The notes beneath the pieces are model-generated. The model made no database searches, was not told where the DNA came from, and saw only the letters and a program-made list of their open reading frames with translations. A stretch of DNA of 51,414 bases from Burkholderia sp. Nafp2/4-1b (GTDB lineage Bacteria > Pseudomonadota > Gammaproteobacteria > Burkholderiales > Burkholderiaceae): positions 244,426-295,839 of the forward strand of contig NZ_ML058605.1 of NCBI RefSeq assembly GCF_003635165.1, read 5' to 3'. A program made the position numbers and the translations under genes. This document shows, piece by piece, positions 38,850 to 47,935 of the stretch; the first letter of the stretch is position 1; each line of letters begins with the position of its first letter.

Positions 38850-39016
38850 GTATCCGCTCCGGCGGCAAGTCCGGCCGTACAGGCCGGGCGGCGCGCGCCG
38901 GGACGATCCACCCTTACCGGTATCGACTAGTACCCGCAGTGTCGCCGAGAAGGCGCGATTCCTCGCTTACCCGCGGGGCGCAACGTCCTCCGGCAGCATG
39001 GGCCAAGGAGCTTTAA

Positions 39017-39967
39017 ATGGATATTTTCGTCCAGCAGATCCTCAACGGGCTGGTGCTCGGCAGTGTGTACGCCATCATCGCGTTGGGCTACACGATGGTG
39101 TACGGCATTCTCGGCATCATCAACTTCGCGCACGGCGACGTGCTGATGATCGGCGCGATGGTCGCCCTGTCGGCGATCACCGTGCTGCAGAACCATTTCC
39201 CCGGATTGGGCAACGTCGCGACGCTGACGATCGGCCTTGGCATCGCTGCAGTCGTCTGCGCGTTCGTCGGTTTCGCGATCGAACGCGTCGCATACCGGCC
39301 GCTGCGCCGCGCACCGCGCCTCGCGCCGCTGATCACCGCGATCGGCGTGTCGATCCTGCTGCAGACGGCCGCGATGATCATCTGGTCGCGCAACCCGCTG
39401 CCGTTCCCGCAATTGCTGCCGACCGATCCGATCAACGTGATCAAGGCCACTGACACGACGCCCGGCGCCGTGATCTCGGTGACCGAAATCGTGATCATCG
39501 CGGTGGCGTTCATCGTGATGGGCGGCCTGCTGCTGCTCGTGCACAAGACCAAGCTCGGCCGCGCGATGCGCGCGATCGCCGAAAGCCCGAATACGGCAAG
39601 CCTGATGGGCGTGAACCCGAACTTCGTGATCTCCGCGACGTTCATGATCGGCTCCGCGCTCGCCGCGCTGGCCGGCGTGATGATCGCGTCCGAATACGGC
39701 AACGTGCACTTCTACATGGGCTTCATCCCCGGCATGAAGGCGTTCACGGCGGCGGTGCTCGGCGGGATCGGCAACCTGGGCGGCGCGATGGTCGGCGGTG
39801 TGCTGCTCGGCCTGATCGAGCAGCTCGGCGCAGGCTACATCGGCAACCTCACGGGTGGCGTGTTCGGCAGTAACTACCAGGACGTGTTCGCATTCATCGT
39901 GCTGATCATCGTGCTGGTGTTCCGTCCGTCGGGCCTGCTGGGCGAACGTGTCGCGGACCGCGCGTAA
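39017..39967 (+). CDS. livH: Branched-chain amino acid ABC transporter permease LivH
   Basis: Inner-membrane permease of 316 residues with about eight helices. Starts MDIFVQQILNGLVLGSVYAIIALGYTMVYGILGIINFAHGD, the LivH signature, and has the coupling segment SPNTASLMGVNP and LGRAMRAIAE in the cytoplasmic loop that meets the ATPases, plus GGIGNLGGAMVGGVLLGLIEQ near the end. AAGGAG lies 5-6 nt before the ATG. First gene of a complete livHMGF set. Confidence 0.94.
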   Translation: MDIFVQQILNGLVLGSVYAIIALGYTMVYGILGIINFAHGDVLMIGAMVALSAITVLQNHFPGLGNVATLTIGLGIAAVVCAFVGFAIERVAYRPLRRAPRLAPLITAIGVSILLQTAAMIIWSRNPLPFPQLLPTDPINVIKATDTTPGAVISVTEIVIIAVAFIVMGGLLLLVHKTKLGRAMRAIAESPNTASLMGVNPNFVISATFMIGSALAALAGVMIASEYGNVHFYMGFIPGMKAFTAAVLGGIGNLGGAMVGGVLLGLIEQLGAGYIGNLTGGVFGSNYQDVFAFIVLIIVLVFRPSGLLGERVADRA

Positions 39968-39986
39968 CGGAAGGGGAGCAAACAAC

Positions 39987-41156
39987 ATGACATCCATTCA
40001 ACCGATCGAATCCTCGGCGTCGCTCGTCGAAGAACGCAACACGACGAAGACCGTCATCATCGGCATCCTGACCGCGGCCTTCGTGATCGCGGCGCCGATC
40101 ATCATCGGCTCGGCCGGCGGCAACTACTGGGTCCGCGTGCTCGACTTCGCGATGCTGTACGTGATGCTCGCGCTGGGTCTTAACGTGGTGGTCGGCTTCG
40201 CCGGCCTGCTCGACCTGGGCTACATCGCGTTCTACGCGGTGGGCGCATACACGGCGGCACTGCTGAGCTCGCCGCACCTGACCTCGCAGTTCGAGTGGAT
40301 CGCGGCGCTCGCGCCGAACGGATTGCACATCCCGTTCCTGCTGATCGTGCCGATCGCGATGGCGCTGGCGGCGACCTTCGGGATCCTGCTCGGCGCGCCG
40401 ACGCTGCGCCTGCGCGGCGACTACCTGGCGATCGTCACGCTGGGCTTCGGTGAAATCGTCCGGATCTTCATGAACAACCTCGACCGTCCGGTGAACATCA
40501 CCAACGGCCCGAAGGGGATCACGGGCATCGATCCGGTGCACGTGGGCGGCTTCAACCTGTCGCAGACGCATACGCTGTTCGGCTTCCAGCTGCCGTCGGT
40601 CTACATGTACTACTACCTGTTCGTGCTCTGCTCGCTGCTGGTGATCTGGGTGTGTACGCGTCTGCAGCACTCGCGTATCGGCCGTGCATGGGCCGCGATT
40701 CGCGAAGACGAAATCGCCGCGAAGGCGATGGGCATCAACACCCGTAACGTGAAGCTGCTCGCGTTCGCGATGGGCGCATCGTTCGGCGGCCTGTCGGGCT
40801 CGATGTTCGGCGCGTTCCAGGGCTTCGTGTCGCCCGAGTCGTTCACGTTCTGGGAATCGATCGTCGTGCTGGCCTGCGTGGTGCTCGGCGGCATGGGCCA
40901 CATCCCGGGCGTGATCCTGGGTGCGGTGCTGCTCGCGATCTTCCCGGAATTCCTGCGCTCGACGATGAGCCCGCTGCAGCACGCGCTGTTCGGGCATGAC
41001 ATCGTCGATACCGAAGTGATCCGTCAGGCACTGTACGGCCTCGCGATGGTGATCATCATGCTGTACCGCTCGGAAGGCCTGTGGCCGGCACCGAAGCATG
41101 AGGACAAGATCGCGAAACTGGCGAAGCGCAACAGCAAGAAGCCGGTGCGCGCTTAA
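39987..41156 (+). CDS. livM: Branched-chain amino acid ABC transporter permease LivM
   Basis: Second permease, 389 residues. ATG 39987 has AAGGGGAGC 8 nt upstream. The N-terminus holds an extra helix (TVIIGILTAAFVIAAPIIIG). The family core reads GLNVVVGFAGLLDLGYIAFYAVGAY, with the coupling loop GRAWAAIREDEIAAKAMGINTRNVKLLAFAMGA and ACVVLGGMGHIPGVILGA. A basic C-terminal tail (EDKIAKLAKRNSKKPVRA) follows. 19 bp after livH. Confidence 0.94.
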   Translation: MTSIQPIESSASLVEERNTTKTVIIGILTAAFVIAAPIIIGSAGGNYWVRVLDFAMLYVMLALGLNVVVGFAGLLDLGYIAFYAVGAYTAALLSSPHLTSQFEWIAALAPNGLHIPFLLIVPIAMALAATFGILLGAPTLRLRGDYLAIVTLGFGEIVRIFMNNLDRPVNITNGPKGITGIDPVHVGGFNLSQTHTLFGFQLPSVYMYYYLFVLCSLLVIWVCTRLQHSRIGRAWAAIREDEIAAKAMGINTRNVKLLAFAMGASFGGLSGSMFGAFQGFVSPESFTFWESIVVLACVVLGGMGHIPGVILGAVLLAIFPEFLRSTMSPLQHALFGHDIVDTEVIRQALYGLAMVIIMLYRSEGLWPAPKHEDKIAKLAKRNSKKPVRA

Positions 41157-41179
41157 CCAACGGACAAGGGGATAAACAC

Positions 41180-41955
41180 ATGAGCGACAAGCAAATCCGA
41201 CTGTCCGTCTCGGGCGTGAACAAGCGCTTCGGCGGGCTGCAGGCACTGTCCGATGTCGGCCTGCAGATCAAGGAAGGCGAGATCTACGGGCTGATCGGCC
41301 CGAACGGCGCCGGCAAGACCACGTTCTTCAACGTGATCACGGGCCTCTACACGCCGGACTCCGGCGACTTCAAGCTGGACGGCACGAACTACACGCCGAC
41401 GGCCGTGCACCAGGTGGCCAAGGCAGGCATCGCGCGTACCTTCCAGAACATCCGCCTGTTCGGCGGGATGACGGCGCTCGAGAACGTGATGGTGGGCCGC
41501 CACGTGCGCACCAAGCACGGGCTGCTCGGCGCGGTGTTCCAGACGCCGGCCGAACGCCAGGAAGAGCGCGAGATCAAGGAGCGCGCGATCGAGTTGCTCG
41601 ACTACGTCGGCGTGCTGCAGTACGCCGACTACACGTCGCGCAACCTGTCGTACGGTCACCAGCGTCGGCTGGAAATCGCCCGTGCATTGGCGACCGACCC
41701 GAAGCTGCTCGCGCTCGACGAGCCGGCAGCCGGGATGAACGCGACCGAGAAGGTCGAACTCACGCGCCTGCTCGACAAGATCCGCTCGGACGGCCGCACG
41801 ATCCTGCTGATCGAGCACGACGTGAAGCTCGTGATGGGGCTGTGCAACCGGATGACGGTGCTCGATTACGGCAAGGTGATCGCCGAGGGTCTGCCGCAGG
41901 ACGTGCAGAAGAATCCGAAGGTGATTGAGGCATATCTCGGCGCAGGGGTGCACTG

Positions 41956-41956
<1 letters not shown>
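41180..41956 (+). CDS. livG: Branched-chain amino acid ABC transporter ATPase LivG
   Basis: ATP-binding subunit of 258 residues. Walker A GPNGAGKTTF, Q-loop region ARTFQNIRLFGGMTALENV, signature LSYGHQRRLEIARAL, Walker B LLALDEPAAGMNATE, and the switch His in LLIEHDVKLVMGL. The long insertion after the Q-loop (GLLGAVFQTPAERQEEREIKERA) is typical of LivG. AAGGGG precedes the ATG. It overlaps livF by 1 bp (TGATG). Confidence 0.95.
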
Positions 41957-42672
<716 letters not shown>

Positions 42673-42729
42673 ACGAAGCCGGGTGCGGCGCGACGGCGGA
42701 TGCCGGCGTGCCGCGCAACGGTTGTCGAA

Positions 42730-42763
42730 AGGCTGTCACGGGCGACCGTGGCAGCTTTTTTTT
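42730..42763 (+). terminator. Intrinsic terminator of the liv operon
   Basis: GCTGTCACGG-gcga-CCGTGGCAGC followed by T8, about 60 bp after the livF stop codon. Confidence 0.92.
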
Positions 42764-42844
42764 CGTCTTGCGCGTCCGGCTGCGAACTGTGCGAGCGGAT
42801 GCGACTCGTAGCAGGGTCGATCCATCGGGACACGGAGAGCACGC

Positions 42845-43516
42845 ATGAGCCTGGACTACGGTTTTGTGAAGGCGAAGGTGACGTCGGTCGCGCAGTTGAA
42901 GGGCTCGCCGCACGGCGGCGAAATCCAGTATCACATCCACCTGACGCTCGCGTTGCCGACCGGCAACTGGGACGTCGCGATCAACGTCGGCACCAACGAC
43001 GCGGACGACCTGCTGAACTACAAGCTCGTCTACGATTTCCATCACCCGGTCACGGCGACGCTCGCGGCCGCGGCCGAAGGCTATACCGATCTGACCGGGC
43101 ACACCGCGCTCCCCGCGCTCGACTATCTGCGCAGCGACATCCTGAACGAAACGGGCGCATGGCGTGCGAGTGCCGTGATGGACGGCACCGAGAACGCGGA
43201 GCCGATCCCGTCGCTGCTGCGGCTCGTCAATGCGGCGCAGTCGCAGGGGCTCGACGTCGTCGTGTTCGGCCGCACCTATTCGGAAGGCAACGGCATTCAC
43301 GACACGCACATGAACCAGGGCTCGACGGGCTCGAACTACCTGCACCGCGCGGGCGACGACCACAACGATCACAACGACGTGTGGCAGGACGGAGCGCTGC
43401 TCGTGCGCGTGAGCGACACGCAGTGGGCCGCGTATTTCGCGGCGTTCGAGCAGCAGGCCGTGCCGACCGACGCGCTCGGCAATCCGCTGCCGGGTGCGGG
43501 GCCGATCACCGGCTGA
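42845..43516 (+). CDS. DUF2278 (YukJ-like) protein
   Basis: Protein of 223 residues. Starts MSLDYGFVKAKVTSVAQLKGS, with HIHLTLALPTGNWDVAINVGTNDADD and a C-terminal His/Asp/Asn-rich segment (HMNQGSTGSNYLHRAGDDHNDHND) followed by WQDGALLVRV. This is the DUF2278 layout. The function is unknown; the HxH/Asp-rich loop looks like a metal-binding or hydrolase-type site, but this is inference. GGAGAGCACGC precedes the ATG. No signal peptide. It is transcribed separately from the liv genes. Confidence 0.82.
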   Translation: MSLDYGFVKAKVTSVAQLKGSPHGGEIQYHIHLTLALPTGNWDVAINVGTNDADDLLNYKLVYDFHHPVTATLAAAAEGYTDLTGHTALPALDYLRSDILNETGAWRASAVMDGTENAEPIPSLLRLVNAAQSQGLDVVVFGRTYSEGNGIHDTHMNQGSTGSNYLHRAGDDHNDHNDVWQDGALLVRVSDTQWAAYFAAFEQQAVPTDALGNPLPGAGPITG

Positions 43517-43537
43517 GAAGGGGCACTGCCGGCGGCG

Positions 43538-43993
43538 TCAGGCGGCTGGCAGCGTCTTGCCGAACGAGATGCGTTCCTCGACGCGATAGCCGAGCGCCGC
43601 ATAGAAACGGCATGCGTCGTCGTTGCCGGGCAGCACCTGCAGATTGACCTTCAGGCAGCCGCGCGCGGCGAGCGCGCGTTCCGCATGCGCGATCAGCGCG
43701 CGGCCGATGCCGAGCCGCCGCGCGTCGTTCGACACGCCGAACGAGTACAGCCAGCCGCGATGGCCGTCGAAACCCGCCATCAGCGTGCCGACCACCCGCG
43801 CGCCGCAGGTCGCGACGAAGAACAGCTCCGGCTGCGTCGCGAGCTTCAGCTCGATCGAGCGCAGCGGATCGCGGTGCGGCGGCGCGCCGGCTTCGTCGTA
43901 CTGCGGGAACGCGTCGCGCCAGACGGCCAGCACGGCCTCGGTGTCGGCGCGATCGAACGGGCGGATCGCGATAGCATCGGCGGCGGCATCCAT
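43538..43993 (-). CDS. GNAT-family N-acetyltransferase, YpeA-like
   Basis: Protein of 151 residues. The acetyl-CoA binding motif A reads VSNDARRLGIGRALIAHAERAL, followed by motif B LQVLPGNDDACRFYAALGYRVEERISFGKTL, whose Asn and Tyr are the family residues. The N-terminal part (IRPFDRADTEAVLAVWRDAFP) is typical of the YpeA group. AGGAG lies 9-10 nt before ATG 43993. It is 13 bp after the end of argD on the same strand, so it is probably cotranscribed. The substrate is unknown; the argD link does not prove an arginine-pathway role. Confidence 0.85.
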   Translation of the reverse strand: MDAAADAIAIRPFDRADTEAVLAVWRDAFPQYDEAGAPPHRDPLRSIELKLATQPELFFVATCGARVVGTLMAGFDGHRGWLYSFGVSNDARRLGIGRALIAHAERALAARGCLKVNLQVLPGNDDACRFYAALGYRVEERISFGKTLPAA

Positions 43994-44006
43994 CGCGGCG
44001 CGCTCC

Positions 44007-45191
44007 TTACAGCGTATCGAGGATCGACCGCAGCATCGCCATCATCTGGTCGATCTCTTCGGTCGTCACGTTCAGCGCCGGCATGAAGCGCAGCAGGTTC
44101 GGGCGCGCCGCGTTCAGCAGCAGGCCGTCGGGCTGCATGTCGCGTGCCTTCTCGACGATCTGCGGGCCGATGTCCTTGCCGAGCAGCAGCGCGCGCAGCA
44201 GGCCTTCGCCGCGTTCGCCCTCGAAGCCGCGCTCCTCCGACAGTTCGAGCAGCTTGCGCTTCAGGTATTCGCCGCGAGCGCGCACGCCTTCGAGGAAGCC
44301 GGGCGCGACGAGCTGCGAGATCACCGAATAGCCGGCCGCCGTCATCAGCGGGTTGCCGTTGTACGTGCCGCCCTGGTCACCGGCCTCGAACACCGCGACG
44401 TCGGCCGTCGACAGCAGCGCCGCGAGCGGCACGCCGCTGCCGATGCCCTTGCCGAGCGTCATGATGTCCGGCGCGATGCCGGACAGCTCGTACGCGAACA
44501 GCGTGCCCGCGCGACCGCAGCCGCTCTGCACCTCGTCGACGATCAGCAGCAGGTTGTGCTGCTTCGTCAGCGCGCGCAGCGCCTGCATGAATTCACGCGT
44601 TGCCGGAATCACGCCGCCTTCGCCCTGGATCGGCTCGAGCATCACCGCGACGGTCTTGTCGGTGATCAGCTTCTCGACCGAGTTGATGTCGTTCAGCTCG
44701 GCTTTCGGGAAGCCCGGCACCTGCGGCGCGTAGATCGTGTCCCAGCCCGGCTTGCCGCTCGCCGACATCGTCGCGAGCGTGCGGCCGTGGAAGCTGTGGT
44801 CGAACGTGATGATCTCGTATGCGCCGTTCTTGAACTTGCGGCCCCACTTGCGCGCCAGCTTGATCGCGCCTTCGTTCGCTTCCGCGCCGCTGTTCGTGAA
44901 GAACACCTTGTCGAACACGCTGTGCTGCGTGAGCAGGCCCGCGAGCTTCGCCATCGGCTCGTTGTAGAACGCCGGCGACGGATTCAGCAGCTTTCCCGCC
45001 TGGCTCTTCAGCGCTTCGACGACGCCGTCGTTGCAGTGGCCGAGGCTGTTGACCGCCCATCCCTGGATGAAGTCCAGGTAGCGCTTGCCCGTTTGATCGT
45101 AGAGCCACGAACCCTTGCCGTGCGTAAACACGATGTCGGGGCGGTTCGTGATGTACATCAGCGAGTCGATCGGGTAATCGTTCAGGGGCAT
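44007..45191 (-). CDS. argD: Acetylornithine aminotransferase
   Basis: PLP enzyme of 394 residues in arginine synthesis (N-acetylglutamate semialdehyde to N-acetylornithine; it may also work in lysine synthesis). ATG 45191 begins [22 protein letters not shown]. Class III aminotransferase motifs: [19 protein letters not shown] for PLP phosphate, [31 protein letters not shown] with the pyridine-contacting Asp, and the PLP lysine in [18 protein letters not shown]. Upstream lies a leader with an Arg-rich mini-ORF, a hairpin and a terminator (45422-45233), strong evidence for attenuation. A longer N-terminus in the same frame would run through that leader and is rejected. The GNAT gene follows. 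Confidence 0.94.
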   Translation of the reverse strand: MPLNDYPIDSLMYITNRPDIVFTHGKGSWLYDQTGKRYLDFIQGWAVNSLGHCNDGVVEALKSQAGKLLNPSPAFYNEPMAKLAGLLTQHSVFDKVFFTNSGAEANEGAIKLARKWGRKFKNGAYEIITFDHSFHGRTLATMSASGKPGWDTIYAPQVPGFPKAELNDINSVEKLITDKTVAVMLEPIQGEGGVIPATREFMQALRALTKQHNLLLIVDEVQSGCGRAGTLFAYELSGIAPDIMTLGKGIGSGVPLAALLSTADVAVFEAGDQGGTYNGNPLMTAAGYSVISQLVAPGFLEGVRARGEYLKRKLLELSEERGFEGERGEGLLRALLLGKDIGPQIVEKARDMQPDGLLLNAARPNLLRFMPALNVTTEEIDQMMAMLRSILDTL

Positions 45192-45232
45192 GGCAGCAGA
45201 CTCCAGCGGGCGTTGTAAGGGAAACGGGCAAT

Positions 45233-45257
45233 AAAAAAGCCACGGAAGGCCGTGGCT
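45233..45257 (-). terminator. Intrinsic terminator in the argD leader (attenuator)
   Basis: On the minus strand AGCCACGG-cctt-CCGTGGCT is followed by a T-run (TTTTTA). The 8-bp stem is perfect. It ends 42 bp before the argD ATG and begins 45 nt after the stop codon of the Arg-rich leader ORF. It may instead serve as the end of the reductase gene transcript 225 bp upstream, but its place inside the argD leader is the classic attenuator geometry. Confidence 0.85.
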
Positions 45258-45276
45258 GGTGGATCGAACAGCTTGT

Positions 45277-45307
45277 GCGTAACCGGTGAAGCGGAGGTGG
45301 GTTACGC
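45277..45307 (-). promoter_or_regulatory. Leader hairpin overlapping the stop codon of the Arg-rich leader ORF
   Basis: Minus-strand arms GCGTAACC (45307-45300) and GGTTACGC (45284-45277) pair perfectly over 8 bp. The TAA stop of the leader ORF (45304-45302) lies inside the first arm, so a terminating ribosome would keep this hairpin from forming. Consistent with a pause or anti-antiterminator hairpin. Confidence 0.6.
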
Positions 45308-45385
45308 GCGAGTCCGTGACGAGCCGGCGGCATCCGGGCGGAGCGGCGAGCGGCGACGTCGGAGAGCGGACAGGAAGCGGTTCAT
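45302..45385 (-). CDS. Arg-rich leader peptide of argD (27 codons)
   Basis: Minus-strand ORF from ATG 45385 to TAA 45302, 27 residues, beginning MNRFLSAL and then four Arg in a row (codons cga cgt cgc cgc, residues 9-12). Further Arg at 3, 16, 24 and 26 make 8 Arg in 27. An upstream in-frame ATG (45397) would make 31 residues but lies inside the predicted -10 box. No ribosome binding site precedes it; the promoter is placed so that the RNA would begin at this ATG, so it is probably translated as a leaderless ORF. Followed by a hairpin across its stop and a terminator before the arginine-synthesis gene argD. Role inferred: ribosome stalling when Arg-tRNA is scarce. Confidence 0.65.
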   Translation of the reverse strand: MNRFLSALRRRRSPLRPDAAGSSRTRA

Positions 45386-45392
45386 GTGCGCA

Positions 45393-45422
45393 AGCATAAG
45401 GCATCCCGCGCCCCACTGTAAA
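45393..45422 (-). promoter_or_regulatory. Promoter of the argD leader
   Basis: Minus strand: -35 TTTACA (45422-45417), 18-nt spacer, -10 TATGCT (45398-45393). Transcription start is predicted at about 45386-45385, at or next to the leader-peptide ATG. Confidence 0.55.
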
Positions 45423-45482
45423 CCGCCGCGATGCCACCGATGTGACACCGCGGCGCGCAGCGGCGGCGCGGGCGCGCGGTAC

Positions 45483-46514
45483 TCAGACCGGATGCGCGAG
45501 GTCGGCGGCGCTCGTGAACGAGTCCGCGTAGAACTCGTCGGCCGGCAGCGCGTGGTGCTGCGTGAAGTCGCGCTGCGCGGATTCGACCATCACCGGCGCG
45601 CCGCACGCGTACACCTGGTGGCCCGACAGATCGGGCAGGTCCTCGATCACCGCGCGGTGGACGAAGCCGGTGCGGCCGGTCCACTGGTCGGTGTCGTCCG
45701 GCTCCGACAGCACCGGCACGTACTTGAAGTTCGGGATCTCGCTCGCCCACTGCTCGGCGAGCTCGCCGAGATAGATGTCCTTCTTGCGGCGGGCGCCCCA
45801 GTAGAGCGTCATCGGGCGCGTGATGCCGCGGTGCTTCACGTGCTCGATGATCGCCTTGATCGGCGCGAAGCCGGTGCCCGACGCGAGCAGCACGATCGGC
45901 TTGTCGGAATCCTCGCGCAGGAAGAACGTGCCGAGCGGGCCTTCGAAGCGCAGGATGTCGCGCTCCTTCATCGCGCCGAACACGTGGTCGGTGAACTTGC
46001 CGCCCGGCATGTGGCGGATGTGCAGCTCGATCGGGCCTTCCTCGTGCGGCGCGTTCGCCATCGAGTAGCTGCGGCGCGAGCCGTCCTTCAGGATGAATTC
46101 GACGTACTGGCCGGCGAGGTACTGCAGGCGTTCGTTCGCGGGCAGCTGCAGCTTGACGACCATCACGTCGTCGGCACGGCGCTCGAGCGCGGCGATCCGG
46201 CACGGCAGCTTCTTCACCTGCACGCCGTCGACGCCGGCGATTTCACGCACGTCGATCTCGAGGTCGCATTGCGCCTTCGAGCAGCACAGCAGCGCGAGGC
46301 CGCGCGTGCGTTCGTCGTTGGACAGTGCCGATGCCGCATGCGGGCCCTGTTCGATCTGGCCCGACACGATCTGGCCCTTGCAGGAGCCGCACGCGCCGTT
46401 CTTGCATCCGTACGGCAGATGGACGTTCTGGCGCAGCGCGGCTGCCAGCACGGTTTCGTCCGATTCGACCTGGAACTGCCGGCCGCTTTGCTTGAGAGTA
46501 ACGTTGAATGCCAT
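45483..46514 (-). CDS. Ferredoxin-type oxidoreductase with FAD and NAD(P) domains (AscD/BenC-like)
   Basis: Single-chain electron-transfer flavoprotein of 343 residues. N-terminal plant-type [2Fe-2S] domain with ligands C37, C42, C45 and C77 or C78 in GCKNGACGSCKG...LLCCSK. The FAD domain has the RSYSMAN motif (RxYSxxN), and the NAD(P) domain GTGFAPIKAIIEH and the C-terminal CGAPVMVESA. This is the layout of CDP-6-deoxy-glucoseen reductase (AscD) and of oxygenase reductases. ATG 46514 begins MAFNVTLKQSGRQF. No oxygenase or sugar gene is next to it, so its partner is unknown. Ends 225 bp before the argD terminator. Confidence 0.87.
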   Translation of the reverse strand: MAFNVTLKQSGRQFQVESDETVLAAALRQNVHLPYGCKNGACGSCKGQIVSGQIEQGPHAASALSNDERTRGLALLCCSKAQCDLEIDVREIAGVDGVQVKKLPCRIAALERRADDVMVVKLQLPANERLQYLAGQYVEFILKDGSRRSYSMANAPHEEGPIELHIRHMPGGKFTDHVFGAMKERDILRFEGPLGTFFLREDSDKPIVLLASGTGFAPIKAIIEHVKHRGITRPMTLYWGARRKKDIYLGELAEQWASEIPNFKYVPVLSEPDDTDQWTGRTGFVHRAVIEDLPDLSGHQVYACGAPVMVESAQRDFTQHHALPADEFYADSFTSAADLAHPV

Positions 46515-46620
46515 AGAACCAAATAGAACAAAATGTGGGGACCGTGCATCTCGCGCACGGCAGCTACAATGCAAACCCGTTGCGCGCCGCGCAACGGTGG
46601 CTACTGATTTCGCAACCAAC

Positions 46621-47658
46621 ATGATCGCGACTCGAATCCTGCGCCGGCCGCGCGCCCTGATCGTCGGCTGCGGCGACGTCGGCCTGCGCTGCGTCGCGCA
46701 ATGGCGCGAAGCGCGCTGCAACCTGCGGATCGTCGCGCTGACGAGCCATCCGGGCCGCTGCGACGAACTGCGCGCAGCCGGTGCGACGCCGCTCGTCGGC
46801 AACCTCGATCGCCGCGCGACGCTCGGACGGATCGCGGGGCTCGCCCGCACGATCCTGCATCTCGCGCCGCCGCAATCCGACGGCCGCGACGATCGCCGCA
46901 CGCGTGCGCTGATTGCCGCACTGTCCGTGCCTGCTCGGCGCCCGTTGGCACCGCCGGTGGCATCGGTCGGCCGGCTGCGCGCGCTGCGCGCGGCGACCCG
47001 ACAGGCTGGCGTGCCGGCTCGGGCAGCGCGTATTGTACCCGACGGCCTCCGCGCGCCGACGCTCGTCTACGCCAGCACGACGGGCGTTTACGGCGATTGC
47101 GGCGGGGCACGGATCGACGAAACGCAGCCGCTGCGCCCGGCGAATGCGCGTGCGTTCCGGCGCGTGTCGGCCGAGCGTCAGTTGCGGGCGGCGACGGTGC
47201 GCGGCGTGCTGTCCGCGCGCATCGTGCGGATTCCCGGCATCTACGCGGCGAACCGGCTGCCGCTCGCGCGGCTCGAGCGCGGCACGCCCGCGCTCGACGC
47301 GGCCGACGACGTCTACACGAACCACATCCACGCGGACGATCTCGCGGCGATCCTGCGCCGCGCGGCCGTGCGCGGCAAGCCGGCACGCGCCGTGCACGCG
47401 TCGGACGACAGCGAACTTCGGATGGGAGAGTATTTCGACCGGGTCGCGCAGGTGTTCGGCCTGCCGCCGCCGCCGCGCATCAGCCGCGCGGACGCCGAGC
47501 ACCAGCTCGAGCCGACGCTGCTGTCGTTCATGCGCGAGTCGCGGCGCCTATCCAATACGCGGCTCAAGGCCGAATTGTGCGTGACGCTGCGCTATCCGAC
47601 CGTAGACGAATTCCTTCAAACGCTCGCGCCGGGCGGCGCGTCAGGTCAGCGCCGGTAA
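46621..47658 (+). CDS. NAD-dependent epimerase/dehydratase family protein (extended SDR)
   Basis: Protein of 345 residues from ATG 46621. Rossmann motif ALIVGCGDVGLR (GxGxxG at 16-21), VYASTTGVYGDCGG with the Ser/Thr of the catalytic triad, and ETQPLRPANARAFRRVSAERQLR where the usual YxxxK is not clearly kept. It resembles the YeeZ-like group of atypical SDRs. Central residues 100-145 are Arg/Ala-rich and low-complexity, unlike the family, perhaps an insertion. Divergent from the reductase gene. Its 3' end overlaps the next, opposite gene by 18 bp. Confidence 0.78.
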   Translation: MIATRILRRPRALIVGCGDVGLRCVAQWREARCNLRIVALTSHPGRCDELRAAGATPLVGNLDRRATLGRIAGLARTILHLAPPQSDGRDDRRTRALIAALSVPARRPLAPPVASVGRLRALRAATRQAGVPARAARIVPDGLRAPTLVYASTTGVYGDCGGARIDETQPLRPANARAFRRVSAERQLRAATVRGVLSARIVRIPGIYAANRLPLARLERGTPALDAADDVYTNHIHADDLAAILRRAAVRGKPARAVHASDDSELRMGEYFDRVAQVFGLPPPPRISRADAEHQLEPTLLSFMRESRRLSNTRLKAELCVTLRYPTVDEFLQTLAPGGASGQRR

Positions 47659-47829
47659 CGCCTCGATCAGCAGGAAGCACAGCAACGCGCCGATCAGCGC
47701 ACCGATCAGGTTCGGGTGGTATTTGTGCTTCATGTGCATCGTGGCCAGCAGCCCGCCGATCACGATGGCGCCCGCGACCGCGAACGCGATCGTCACGTAC
47801 GACAGTTCGAAAGAATGGTTGATGTTCAT
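47641..47829 (-). CDS. Small two-helix membrane protein
   Basis: Protein of 62 residues from ATG 47829, with GGGGGAG 5-6 nt upstream: an excellent ribosome binding site that decides this start over a longer reading. Two hydrophobic helices (YVTIAFAVAGAIVIGGLLATMHM and LIGALIGALLCFLLIEALPAL) flank a short loop with HMKHKYHPN. Unknown function; I do not recognise the family. It overlaps the 3' end of the epimerase gene on the other strand by 18 bp (47641-47658), so the mRNAs are antisense there. Confidence 0.75.
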   Translation of the reverse strand: MNINHSFELSYVTIAFAVAGAIVIGGLLATMHMKHKYHPNLIGALIGALLCFLLIEALPALT

Positions 47830-47935
47830 GATGTCTCCCCCTGCATTGCTGCTCGTACAGCTTGTGATTTCAGTATAGCGGGGGAACATGCGGCCGCGAG
47901 GCGGCCGGGCATCGAACGATCGTGCGGATTTTCCC

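Noticed and set aside
38839..39453. Plus-strand frame overlapping the start of livH
   Set aside because: Arg/Ala-rich out-of-frame reading of livH; the start of livH has a good ribosome binding site.
45192..45437. Extended N-terminus for ArgD through the leader region
   Set aside because: Non-conserved-looking sequence containing a terminator hairpin; the family start is [12 protein letters not shown], and the same DNA in another frame gives the Arg-rich leader peptide.
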